From Thalassarchaeum sp002495735 (GTDB taxonomy: Archaea > Thermoplasmatota > Poseidoniia > Poseidoniales > Thalassarchaeaceae): a stretch of DNA of 64,000 nucleotides. The notes beneath the pieces were generated by a model that worked only from the letters and a program-made list of their open reading frames with translations, was not told where the DNA came from and did not search any database. The translations under genes and the position numbers were made by a program. Shown piece by piece: positions 15,035-24,010 of this stretch (within the stretch, counting starts at the first letter, position 1; each line of letters opens with the position of its first letter). Location of the stretch: positions 1-64,000 of the forward strand of contig CALDRG010000022.1 in NCBI GenBank assembly GCA_937911265.1, read 5' to 3'.

Positions 15035-18000
15035 TCAGATTCGGAAGTCGTCGTTCTGGTTTTCCTCGTCGATACCGGCGATACGAATCTGGCCCTCAGA
15101 GTCTACGAACTCGCCGGCCTTGGTGATGGTGCCATACAGGCCAGATTCATTCGAGTACGCCCTATTCAGCATCGAGTCACCCAACGATGCGGTCATGTGA
15201 TTCACGATCGACTGTAGAGTTGCTATGGCCCTGTCGCGCTGGTCGGCACCAATCTCGTGATCGGAGTATCGCGCCTCTTCAAAGATAGAGAAGAATTCGT
15301 CAAGGTCTTCCGGAGACGCTATCCCTCCGAGCATTGAGCTGATTGCGTCCTCGAACTCCCTAGTCGTCTCGTAGACCTTCTTCATCGCCCCTCTGGACCT
15401 GAAGAATCTCACTAGGTCCTTGTAGCAGTTGAAGATGGTCTGGATGTAGTCGTTCGAAGCCTTGAGTGACATCAGTGAGTCGGTCAGTATGCCGCGGATG
15501 ATCTCGATGCGTCGGCGCTCAGCATAGTTGCGATACATGATTACGCCAATGAGGAGAGCAAACGATACTGCGATGAGGAGTACAACTGTAACTCTGGCCG
15601 TGAAGAAGCTGGTCTGCTGCTTCACCAGTTCGTCTCCGAGTTTGATGGTGGGAGTGCTATTGAGGAACTCCTCAACATAGAACGGCGATTCCTGGAAGTG
15701 TACCAGCACCCTCCATTTGCCATTCTGGACACAGGGCCCCCCGGCTGCGCAATCTATCTCACCGGGCACGTTCTCTCCTGAATAGCCCTCTCCAGGCCAA
15801 GTGAAGTTGGCAGTACCCTGTTCGTTGGTGACGGCGTACTCAGGAGGGAAACCAGTAATCCATCCCGTGCCATTCCAGTACTGGAAGGTGAATATCACCG
15901 TCTCGCCTTCTACCGAGAGGTCAAGTCGGTCACGCAGAATTGTCACGGCGCCTGTGATATCGTCCCCCGGTTGGTAGCCCACCGAGCTGGCCCAGTGGTC
16001 TTTCAGAAGGATATCTACACGGCTGCGCACTAGAACCTCGATATCCATGTAGGAGCCATTGACCACTGGGGTGGTCTCGGCCCGGCATCCTCCTGGCAGT
16101 TCCTTGTCGGGCTCGTAGGCCACGCGTACTGTCCTAAATCCCTCCAACTGCTCGCCGTTAGGTTCGACCCCTCGTCTGCTGGGGTTGTCCTCAGGGTCAC
16201 CCGAGAACCACTCTACTTCGCCAGTTCCGTCCATCGTTGTAGCGGTGGCGATTGGTCGTGTGTTAGACAGCGGGTCGAGGTAGATATTGAGGCACTTACC
16301 GCCAATCGGGTTGCCGTTGGTCTGTGTGAGCAGGGCTTCGACGTGGAATGATTCCTTGAGGTAAAGCACAGGGAACACGGAGCCGTTGGCGAAGGTGTAG
16401 GTGTCCACATCGGTTCTGAAAGGACCGACTTCCTCCAGCAACATTGTCGAATTGGAGAACACAGGGAATATCTTGGTAATGTTCGTAGGCTTGTAGCGCC
16501 AATTATCGAGACTCTCGTAGGGATCGTAAGATATTGTCACCATGGCTTGACCAGCCTCGACACCCGACAACGGGCAGATGATTTCGAAGAAGCCGTCGTT
16601 ATCTGTGGTGCCCGGTATGCAGACCTGGCTACCTGTCTCCATGTTGAGCATTTGGTACTCGACGCGGATGGCCCTGTGCGAAAGGTTGCCTCCCAGTTCA
16701 TCGAGCAACTGGCCGGTGACTATCATTGGTTTGTCGATAGGCTGGCCAGTGGTCTGGTCAATCTCGGAGGTGTAGACAATCTGATCATCCACCGCAAGGT
16801 TTGTTCGCCCGATTAGGTAGAATCCCTGCGCGTTGAACTGCAGCACCTTGCGGAAATGCTCGCTGTTGATGATCTGGGTACACGGATCCCATGCTCCAGA
16901 TGTCCTCAGCATGTCGTCATCTAGGAGTTCACAACCCTCGTGCGGCAGATTCTCACCGAATCGCAGTATGACATTGACCGGTCCGAAGCCATCCGGAAGG
17001 AAAGATTCGGGGTCGTCCCTCAGCAACTGAGGATCGAGCGTGATATCATGGTGAATCGAGCCGGCGCTAGGACAGGCGATTTCGACTATCTGGCGGTGAG
17101 TGCGGTCCTCGAAGTCGGTTCCTTCGAAGATGATGAGCACCTCGCCGCCGTTGTCGCCGCAGCCATCGAGAGCCTGTCCAGCGTCGAACATGGTCGGGTC
17201 AGGAGTGCGGTTGTCATCAGTGATCTGTCCTGAGAACTCCCAAATGTCGCCGCTGCTCATGGCGCCTGATGTAGCGCTCTGTAGCGTTATCAGGGTCCTA
17301 GAGACCACCCATAGGTGGATCTCTGAAGAGCTGCCCTGTCGTATCGGGTCGCCTGGATAAGAGTAACTTAGAGTGAAGTTACCGAGCTCGTGCTGCTTGT
17401 CGATAGTCAGGTTGACCGAAAAGACCCCGTTGTGGTCGGTCACAGCGAGGTCGTTGGTGCCATCGGCAGACCAGGTGAAGTTGACGGGGGCATCACGGAC
17501 CGGTTGGTACGCGTTGTCTATCAGCCTCGCCTCAATTGTGGTGTTCTGTCCACGGTAGAGGCGCGGGACATTGTTCAGTTGGAAATCGGTGGTTCCGATT
17601 ACGGAGACGTTGGCGTATGCCCCGGTAGGTGCCAGCACCGCAGTCTGATTGCCTGTGAAGTAGTAGTTCGAATTAGTGAAGTCGGCGCGGATGCCAAAGA
17701 CTCCGGCTGAGTACTGTGAGTACCATGTCCAGTTGTAGTCGAAGGTGGCTTCTCCATTTACCATCTGAGGCACACGGGCGAAACCTGTCTCCTGAGAGCC
17801 CGCGAAGACGCCGTTGTGATCGACATCGATCTGCAGGGCCATTGGGTCGTGCGGCCAAGCGGTCATAGTACGGTTCCAGACCGTTCCAATGACTCTGAAC
17901 TTCTCACCTGTGAACATCTCAGGCACGATCTCGCAGCGAACGGTACTGTCGGGGTCAAGTGGGTCCACGGGGCCGCATGGAGGCACATTGAAATCTCCTC

Positions 18001-21000
18001 CGTTCTGCATTGAGATGAACCAATGAGTACCGTTCGAATTGAGGAATGGGCGTAGTGTGGCCGCCTGGCCGGTCAGTCCTCCTGGGTTTCCATCCCACTG
18101 CATGGCGTACGGCTTGCCTAAGCTGGCATCAGCGAAGTCTATGCCGGCGTTGGCCAGTGAGGGGGCGTGGAACAGCGCCCTCCAGGCCCCAAAGGAGGAA
18201 CCAGTGAACTGAGTTGAGTCCCAGAAATAGACCGGTCGAATAGATGGAGTGATGATATCGGCCTCGACGTACATTCGGTGCATGGAGCGTATGGCGAAGC
18301 TGTCTGTGTTATCTCCCTCAAGGAAAGGCCACGGCCACTCAGCACCCATATCCGGCCTAGAGTATCCGACGAAGGCGTAGTCCCCTATCGGTAGGCTGGT
18401 GTTGGTGTAGTTGTAGCGCCCGATGACATTGTGGGCCTTAGAGAAGTTATCCCATACAATCTCTTGGTAGCCTCCAGGAACCTTACCAACTCCATTGTCC
18501 ATGGTCGAGTTCCACTGCACCTGCTTCCAGACGCCCTGGGAGCCGCTCGTTTGCACGAAGGTCAGTGAGACCCATCCACCCAAATCCGCCCTGTAGCCGT
18601 AGCCGTAGCCGTCGAACACAGTGGGGTGGGTGGAGTTACCAAAGATGCCGCCGCTGATGGTGAATGAGACCGGGGCGTGGGACAGCCTGTTGCCGAAGAT
18701 ACCGCGCTCCCAGTCAGCAGTATAGTGTACCTTGAAGTCAACGAAGAGAGGTTGTTCGTCGCTACGGAAGTAGGTCCATGCGACATAATCGATGGTGGTG
18801 TTGGCCCTCACTTCGACCGGTACGGGCTCGGTTGTGGAACCGTCGTGCACGAACATCTCCGTGACCTCAGCGTAAACCACGTAGGTGGTGTTGTCACCGA
18901 CGTGAATATCTTCAGGGAATAGGAATTGCCCGACTACGAAGTCGCCGTCCTGATTAGTTAGGACGTTTACCGTTTCTACTGCCGAAGTTCCGTTTCTTGA
19001 CCACTCTATGTGGACCTGGACTGGCAGGTCGGATGCAGGCATGAATACACCTTGTATCGGATCGAGCCAGTTCACCGTCCCATTGAACTTCGCCGGGAAA
19101 CGGTTGTCGAGCCACAGAACCTCTGGTACAGTCATCGATATTCTAGTGGGTATCTTGTCGTCCTCGTCAGGGATGCAATCGTTGTCGTGATCCCAGTCGC
19201 TGGACTCAGCACCGTTGGTGCAGTTGTCGGAGGTCCAGCCCTCCTCAAGGTGATCCCAGTCCAGATCAGTGCGGTTGTCGGCGTCGTCGTCCTGGTCTCT
19301 CGCGTCGGGGCCGGTATTGGGATCCGCAGGATTGGATATGCCAGAACCGTCGCCGAAGTCGTCATGGTCCCACGGGTTCGTCGACTCACTGCCAAACCTC
19401 GTTGGCCACAGCATGACTTCGTCCTCGTCAAGCATGCCATCGGAGTCGTCGTCGAGGTCGACGTCGTCTCTCAGGCCATCGTTGTCGTGGTCCCAAGGGG
19501 TAATCCACGGTGTGGCAGAAGCCAGCTCGAGAGTGTTGACCAGTCCATCGCCATCCCAGTCGTCGTCCGCCCAGTCAAGAATTCCATCATCGTCGTGGTC
19601 CCACGGTGACTGCTCCTCACCGGTGAAGCAAAGCAGCTCCTGATCAATGTCTAAGAGGCCATTATTGTCGTCGTCAGGATCCTCTCCATCGGGGACCCCA
19701 TCGTTGTCATTGTCAACGTCGTAATACTTCGGATGCAGCAGTCCCTGTCCTAGAACTCCCTTATCCCAGACCGCTTGGAACCAGCCGTCGCCGTCGGGAT
19801 CGGTGTCGGTGCCATCGTCGTCGTTGTCCTCGCAGTTAGTGCCGATGAAGAATGAGCCATCCGGCTCGGTGCTGGCATCGTCGTCCCAGTCGTCGTCAGT
19901 ATCGACTTCGAAGTAGTCCCATATGCCGTCGTTGTCATCGTCAATATCCCAATGGTCGTAGATTCCATCGAAGTCATCATCGAGGTCGGCGGTGTCATTG
20001 AACATGCATTGCGGATTCATGTTACCAGCGATAGGCGCCCCACAGTCGTCGTCGGGGTCAACGTCGTTGTTCAGTAGGTCGGCTACCTCGTCTGGGAACA
20101 TGTTGGCGTTACCATCGGAATTCCATTGGAACAAGCCATAGTTCACGCCAACGTAGGCCACCCACAAGTCACGGTTGTTCTTGATTTGGTTGTAGGTGAC
20201 AGCTGCGCTGGGGCCGACATCCTGATTTCCGAAGAAGTCGAACCAGAAGCAGTTCTTGGTGCAGGTCCACTGGCCCTGCGAGTTACTGCCGTTGTATGCG
20301 CCTTCGTCGAACTCGTAGTCCGGCCTAGTACTGTAAGGCGCGGTATAGACGGTCTGTTGAGTCCGGGTAGCGCTTTGCAAGGGGTATCCATACAACCAGG
20401 CGTATGCCAGACCGCAGGCGTGCTCGGCCACTGCACCCTGTAGAGTCGCCCAAACCAAAGAGGAACCGCAGGTCCCATCGTCGAAGGTCCCGCCCATCTT
20501 GATGTCGTCCACATCGAGGACGCCGTCGTTGCCCTCGTCCTGATCCCACCAGTCTGGCAGTCCGTCACCGTCTTGGTCGGTGTCGATACCGTTGACGAGG
20601 GAGTCGCCATCGAGGTCGATGTCAAAGTAATTGTCGCCATTGTATGGGCTCCACTTCATGAGAACATACCAGTACATCTCGGGAACTTTGCCGTTGGTTA
20701 TGGTCCCGTTGTTGTTGTCGTAGCCGTTGTAGTCGAGGACGAAATTGTTGTCTAGGCTGAACGGGTTGAACATCCAGGTCTGGTTCCAGTAGAAGAAGTG
20801 GGCGACATCGTGGGAGTAGATGTCACCGTCGTCGGAGCCGTCTATCGGGTCGCCATCGCTGTGTGAGTAGTATTGGCTGTTGAACGGGTCTGTCTGATCG
20901 GAGTCGACTATCCCACAGTTGCCGTCATCGGGGTCGTAGTAGTCAGAGAGTCCGTCGTTGTCGTCGTCCCAGTCGAGGTCGTTCGGCAGTCCGTCGCCAT

Positions 21001-23026
21001 CGATATCGGTGTCGAGGTGGTTGGGGCCGTCGTCACGGAACATCGAGCCATTCAGCAGGTGGAGGTCATTGTCGTCGTCGAAATCGCAGTTCTCGTCGAT
21101 GTCGAGCCAGTCGAGGATTCCGTCGTTGTCGTCGTCGACGTCTTCCCAGTTGTTGATGCCGTCGCCGTCCCAATCGTTGTTGCCGGTGTACGATTTTCGC
21201 ATCAGGACGCAGTTCTCGTCCGAGTTAACCGGGTTGGGATTGGTGAGGCTTGGGCAGTTCCAGTTCTGAACCTCATCGTTGGTCGATAGCATGAATGGAT
21301 CCTCCTCATTGGGAATGCCGTCGTCGTCGAGATCGAATGGGATGTCGTCGGGGTTAATCGAAGGGCCGCCGAGGGGGTTGTCGGGCAGTGCAGAACCTCC
21401 CATGTCCACATCAAGCCAGTCCCATACCAAATCGTAGTCCTGGTCTATCGGTCGGTACCTGTCATCATCGAGATCCCGATCGTAGTCCAGCTCGCAATCG
21501 ATGCCGGGTATCTCTATCACGGTGTATGGCACCGGATAGTCCCCCACACCGTCGCCATTAGTGTCGACCTGATAGCATGTATCTGGAATCCCATCGTTGT
21601 CGTCGTCGACATCGTACATGTCCATCAAGCCGTCGTTGTCGTCATCGGTGTCGGCAGAGTCGGGAGTGCCATCGTTGTCGTTGTCGGGATCGATGAAGTT
21701 GGGAATTCCATCGCCATCCAGATCGCCATCGATAATTGTGTCGAAAGTCTGGTTCCTAGGATGCCAAAGGGCCTCGCGCTGCACGTAATCGACACCTCCT
21801 ACGAAACTAGAGTAGGTGTTGGTAGTAGTTCCCGAGGAGGTTACGGTAACTGTCCCAGTCATTGTCGGGTGAAGCATGCAGGAGTAGTTGTAGGTCCCTG
21901 CGGTGGTGAAGGTGAAACTCCATGAGGCCCCGGATGAAATCATTAAGCTGTCGAAGGCGGGACCGTCGTGGGTGACGGTGTGATCGGTGGTGTCGGTGTT
22001 GGTCCAGACCACAGTGTCGCCGGCATTGATGTTCAGATCGGTGGGCGTATATCCTGTGCTGATGATGTTCACGTTGTGAGTGGTAGCACCTGCTGTCCAC
22101 TCCTTGGCCCAATCCCATAGTGGAGCAGTAGAAGTTATATTTCTGGTCATTGTTCTGTCCCAGGGGTGCTCGTCCCAGATGTCCAGCACGCCATCACCAT
22201 CGTCATCGAGATCGAAGTAGTCCTGGAAGCCGTCGCCATCAAAATCGCACGGCCACTTAAACTGGTCAATGCGGCCATCGTTGTCATCGTCTTCGTCAAA
22301 AGAGTCTGGGCCAGTGCCGTCGGTGTCATCATCGGTGATACCATCATTGTCGTGATCCATCGGGTTCTGGTCAACTCGGTAGCCGATTCCTACGGGGGTT
22401 CCAGTCCAAGGGTGAACTGTAGCGGGGTCTACAAAGCGGTCAGCGCTGACGTTCCTAGGATCGGCTCCCTGTGAGAAGTCAATAGGTCCCTCGAGGATGC
22501 CGTCGTTGTCATCGTCCCAGTCGAATTCGTCTAGTGTGCCGTCGTTGTCGTGGTCGAAGGGGTCGGTGCCGTAGCATCCGTCAAAGCGCTCGATTAAATC
22601 GACAATTCCGTCGTTATCGTCATCGAGGTCGTGCAGGTCATCGATACCGTCGTTGTCGTGGTCATCAGTCTGTGTCTCCTCAAGGAAGAAGCCGTAGCCG
22701 GCATCGAGGTTGAGGGCTGCCGGGTTTGACACCTGGCCATAGAACGATGCGGGGTCATGGTACGACGGGTCAGTGAAACTCACTTGGTTGAAGGAGAACT
22801 CGGTTGCTGGCTGCCCCTGACTATCACCTGACATCGGGCCGGAGGCCTGATTCATCTGCTGGTACGCAGTCCTGTGAGGAACAGCACCCCAGACGGACTC
22901 CTCTGGATCTTCATCCTCGAAGTTTAGCAAGTTGTACATCTGCGAACTCAGCAACATTAGCATCACCACTGCTATCGCGGAGTTTCTCCTCTTTCTGTCA
23001 CCAATCATTACTTTGTTCTCGTCCAT
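15035..23026 (-). CDS. Giant membrane-anchored surface protein with Asp-rich calcium-type repeats and an embedded cupredoxin domain
   Basis: A 2,663-residue exported protein. Residues 7-30 form a signal (basic MIGDRKRRN then a hydrophobic stretch). Residues about 110-1300 hold dozens of thrombospondin type 3-like units of the form DxDxDGxxD, which normally bind calcium. Between two repeat blocks, residues about 315-395 are a cupredoxin: ISTGYTPTDLNINAGDTVVW, DHTVTHDG and YNYSCMLHPTMTG supply His, Cys, His and Met copper ligands. Residues 1300-2470 are beta-rich, Ig-like modules. One membrane helix follows (VVLLIAVSFALLIGVIMYR, about 2475-2495), then a basic stop-transfer and a 165-residue cytosolic helical domain resembling DUF4129 tails. 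Adhesion or matrix display is inferred. The repeats create long spurious open frames on the other strand. Confidence 0.9.
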   Translation of the reverse strand: MDENKVMIGDRKRRNSAIAVVMLMLLSSQMYNLLNFEDEDPEESVWGAVPHRTAYQQMNQASGPMSGDSQGQPATEFSFNQVSFTDPSYHDPASFYGQVSNPAALNLDAGYGFFLEETQTDDHDNDGIDDLHDLDDDNDGIVDLIERFDGCYGTDPFDHDNDGTLDEFDWDDDNDGILEGPIDFSQGADPRNVSADRFVDPATVHPWTGTPVGIGYRVDQNPMDHDNDGITDDDTDGTGPDSFDEDDDNDGRIDQFKWPCDFDGDGFQDYFDLDDDGDGVLDIWDEHPWDRTMTRNITSTAPLWDWAKEWTAGATTHNVNIISTGYTPTDLNINAGDTVVWTNTDTTDHTVTHDGPAFDSLMISSGASWSFTFTTAGTYNYSCMLHPTMTGTVTVTSSGTTTNTYSSFVGGVDYVQREALWHPRNQTFDTIIDGDLDGDGIPNFIDPDNDNDGTPDSADTDDDNDGLMDMYDVDDDNDGIPDTCYQVDTNGDGVGDYPVPYTVIEIPGIDCELDYDRDLDDDRYRPIDQDYDLVWDWLDVDMGGSALPDNPLGGPSINPDDIPFDLDDDGIPNEEDPFMLSTNDEVQNWNCPSLTNPNPVNSDENCVLMRKSYTGNNDWDGDGINNWEDVDDDNDGILDWLDIDENCDFDDDNDLHLLNGSMFRDDGPNHLDTDIDGDGLPNDLDWDDDNDGLSDYYDPDDGNCGIVDSDQTDPFNSQYYSHSDGDPIDGSDDGDIYSHDVAHFFYWNQTWMFNPFSLDNNFVLDYNGYDNNNGTITNGKVPEMYWYVLMKWSPYNGDNYFDIDLDGDSLVNGIDTDQDGDGLPDWWDQDEGNDGVLDVDDIKMGGTFDDGTCGSSLVWATLQGAVAEHACGLAYAWLYGYPLQSATRTQQTVYTAPYSTRPDYEFDEGAYNGSNSQGQWTCTKNCFWFDFFGNQDVGPSAAVTYNQIKNNRDLWVAYVGVNYGLFQWNSDGNANMFPDEVADLLNNDVDPDDDCGAPIAGNMNPQCMFNDTADLDDDFDGIYDHWDIDDDNDGIWDYFEVDTDDDWDDDASTEPDGSFFIGTNCEDNDDDGTDTDPDGDGWFQAVWDKGVLGQGLLHPKYYDVDNDNDGVPDGEDPDDDNNGLLDIDQELLCFTGEEQSPWDHDDDGILDWADDDWDGDGLVNTLELASATPWITPWDHDNDGLRDDVDLDDDSDGMLDEDEVMLWPTRFGSESTNPWDHDDFGDGSGISNPADPNTGPDARDQDDDADNRTDLDWDHLEEGWTSDNCTNGAESSDWDHDNDCIPDEDDKIPTRISMTVPEVLWLDNRFPAKFNGTVNWLDPIQGVFMPASDLPVQVHIEWSRNGTSAVETVNVLTNQDGDFVVGQFLFPEDIHVGDNTTYVVYAEVTEMFVHDGSTTEPVPVEVRANTTIDYVAWTYFRSDEQPLFVDFKVHYTADWERGIFGNRLSHAPVSFTISGGIFGNSTHPTVFDGYGYGYRADLGGWVSLTFVQTSGSQGVWKQVQWNSTMDNGVGKVPGGYQEIVWDNFSKAHNVIGRYNYTNTSLPIGDYAFVGYSRPDMGAEWPWPFLEGDNTDSFAIRSMHRMYVEADIITPSIRPVYFWDSTQFTGSSFGAWRALFHAPSLANAGIDFADASLGKPYAMQWDGNPGGLTGQAATLRPFLNSNGTHWFISMQNGGDFNVPPCGPVDPLDPDSTVRCEIVPEMFTGEKFRVIGTVWNRTMTAWPHDPMALQIDVDHNGVFAGSQETGFARVPQMVNGEATFDYNWTWYSQYSAGVFGIRADFTNSNYYFTGNQTAVLAPTGAYANVSVIGTTDFQLNNVPRLYRGQNTTIEARLIDNAYQPVRDAPVNFTWSADGTNDLAVTDHNGVFSVNLTIDKQHELGNFTLSYSYPGDPIRQGSSSEIHLWVVSRTLITLQSATSGAMSSGDIWEFSGQITDDNRTPDPTMFDAGQALDGCGDNGGEVLIIFEGTDFEDRTHRQIVEIACPSAGSIHHDITLDPQLLRDDPESFLPDGFGPVNVILRFGENLPHEGCELLDDDMLRTSGAWDPCTQIINSEHFRKVLQFNAQGFYLIGRTNLAVDDQIVYTSEIDQTTGQPIDKPMIVTGQLLDELGGNLSHRAIRVEYQMLNMETGSQVCIPGTTDNDGFFEIICPLSGVEAGQAMVTISYDPYESLDNWRYKPTNITKIFPVFSNSTMLLEEVGPFRTDVDTYTFANGSVFPVLYLKESFHVEALLTQTNGNPIGGKCLNIYLDPLSNTRPIATATTMDGTGEVEWFSGDPEDNPSRRGVEPNGEQLEGFRTVRVAYEPDKELPGGCRAETTPVVNGSYMDIEVLVRSRVDILLKDHWASSVGYQPGDDITGAVTILRDRLDLSVEGETVIFTFQYWNGTGWITGFPPEYAVTNEQGTANFTWPGEGYSGENVPGEIDCAAGGPCVQNGKWRVLVHFQESPFYVEEFLNSTPTIKLGDELVKQQTSFFTARVTVVLLIAVSFALLIGVIMYRNYAERRRIEIIRGILTDSLMSLKASNDYIQTIFNCYKDLVRFFRSRGAMKKVYETTREFEDAISSMLGGIASPEDLDEFFSIFEEARYSDHEIGADQRDRAIATLQSIVNHMTASLGDSMLNRAYSNESGLYGTITKAGEFVDSEGQIRIAGIDEENQNDDFRI
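19130..22690 (-). repeat. Degenerate tandem DNA repeats encoding thrombospondin type 3-like Asp units
   Basis: On the plus strand the region is full of GTCGTCGTC / CCGTCGTTGTC strings, the reverse complement of GAC/GAT/AAC runs coding DDDNDG. Units are about 36-40 bp but differ in spacing and insertions. The array is broken at about 21830-22090 by the cupredoxin-coding segment and by non-repetitive inserts such as 20130-20500. The repeats are protein-coding and not CRISPR or satellite DNA. Confidence 0.85.
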
Positions 23027-23095
23027 CTTTCGACCCCGAAGTGCTCCGTCAAATTCGGCCTGCTTATCAACAGAACCCCTCGCGTGTGCGTGTGC

Positions 23096-23122
23096 GTATC
23101 ACCGAAGTACGTTCGGTATCAC
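23096..23122. repeat. Composite direct and inverted repeat upstream of the giant surface-protein gene
   Basis: Two GTATCAC copies (23096-23102 and 23116-23122) flank and overlap the inverted repeat ACCGAA-GTACG-TTCGGT. It lies between the stop of rlmH (23169) and the start of the giant surface-protein gene (23026), all on the minus strand, and could be a terminator stem or a regulator site. A short GTGTGCGTGTGCG run is next to it. Confidence 0.4.
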
Positions 23123-23168
23123 AGTCCGTGCCAGCCCTACTCTGACGTTTCGAGAATTGGAATTGGGG

Positions 23169-23603
23169 TCAGCCCCTGTGATACGGGCTCCCCCCGAGGA
23201 TGGTGGTGGCTCGGTAGAGTTGCTCCAGAAGCACTACGGCAGCGAGCTCGTGCTGCAGGGTCAAGGGGCCCAGAGATATCGCCTTGTGGTTCGCTCCAGC
23301 ATCGCCGAATCCATCAGCGGGACCAACCACCAAATGGGTCTCCTCTTGTGACAGTCGCCAGCGCCCGAAAGTCGAGGCGAATGTCTCGCTGTCGTGCATC
23401 TCACCACTCTCCTGCAGGAGTAACACAGACCTGTTTTTTACGCCTCTGAGTACCTCTTCCAAGTAGCCCTGCGCGGTGGTCCTGTCGCTGTGCTCGATAA
23501 TCCTCACACCCTCGCCTCTCAGTCTTGCTGAGTAGTCCGAAATCGATGCTCTATGAGAGGTGTTCTTCGATGCGCCGTGGAGGTGCACGACTATGCGGCC
23601 CAT
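23169..23603 (-). CDS. rlmH: 23S rRNA (pseudouridine-N3)-methyltransferase RlmH, SPOUT family
   Basis: RlmH methylates a pseudouridine in helix 69 of 23S rRNA. The knotted SPOUT C-terminus is unmistakable: LVVGPADGFG, then ISLGPLTLQHELAAVVLLEQ and LYRATTILGGSPYH at the end, the SAM-binding trefoil knot. With ATG 23603 the protein has 144 residues. The frame extends to 23708, but that would overlap the divergent gene starting at 23683, and the extra 35 residues have no counterpart in the family. It is common in bacteria and present in part of the Euryarchaeota. The gene is upstream of the giant surface-protein gene on the same strand. Confidence 0.92.
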   Translation of the reverse strand: MGRIVVHLHGASKNTSHRASISDYSARLRGEGVRIIEHSDRTTAQGYLEEVLRGVKNRSVLLLQESGEMHDSETFASTFGRWRLSQEETHLVVGPADGFGDAGANHKAISLGPLTLQHELAAVVLLEQLYRATTILGGSPYHRG

Positions 23604-23682
23604 GCCACTTCGGGTCCGGTCTGCGACTTGAGCGGTTCGCAAAGCATCAAGAAAGTCGGCTGTAGCGGAAGTATCGATAGAG

Positions 23683-24006
23683 ATGGGATGGTGGCCGTTC
23701 AAGCGCAAGGAGAAGGCTCTCGCTGAGGAGCCTCACATGCGTGGAGCCAGAATGTGGATTCAGGACCTCAGGGAAACCTGCGAGCGCTGCTACGACGATT
23801 ATGAGAAAGGTCAGCGTCAAGTCAGCGCAATGCAGGGCGAGTGGAACGAATCCCGTGACAGGGGAGAGGTAGATTCCTCGCTACTGGATGGACTCGAGCG
23901 TAGGGCCTACAAACTGCTCCAAGCGGATGCAGATACTTGGTTGGAGTGGCTGGACAACGAGGAGTTCTGGAACCCTGGGTGGCGTGAAGAATCCTTGGAG
24001 GAGTGA
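23683..24006 (+). CDS. Uncharacterised small Trp-rich protein
   Basis: I do not recognise this family. The 107-residue product starts MGWWPFKRKEK and is otherwise predicted as two or three charged amphipathic helices (RMWIQDLRETCERCYDDYEKG; LERRAYKLLQADADTWLEWL). It has a CERC pair near residue 33 that could bind metal, and an acidic end. There is no signal peptide. The gene ends 4 bp before the next gene on the same strand, which encodes a membrane protein, so the two are probably co-translated and may act together. It is divergent from rlmH. Confidence 0.7.
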   Translation: MGWWPFKRKEKALAEEPHMRGARMWIQDLRETCERCYDDYEKGQRQVSAMQGEWNESRDRGEVDSSLLDGLERRAYKLLQADADTWLEWLDNEEFWNPGWREESLEE

Positions 24007-24010
24007 TTCC

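Noticed and set aside
19010..19609. Open reading frames on the plus strand across the Asp-repeat region (also 20126-20443, 20873-21289 and 22166-22474)
   Set aside because: They are the reverse complement of GAC/GAT-rich repeats, which lack stops in several frames. Their products are Val- or Ser-rich, low-complexity and match no family, while the minus-strand frame encodes a coherent exported protein.
19130..22690. Periodic repeats resembling a CRISPR array or satellite
   Set aside because: The units are degenerate, coding in frame throughout, variable in spacing and have no unique spacers of constant length.
23604..23708. N-terminal extension of RlmH
   Set aside because: It would overlap the divergent gene starting at 23683 and has no counterpart in RlmH proteins.
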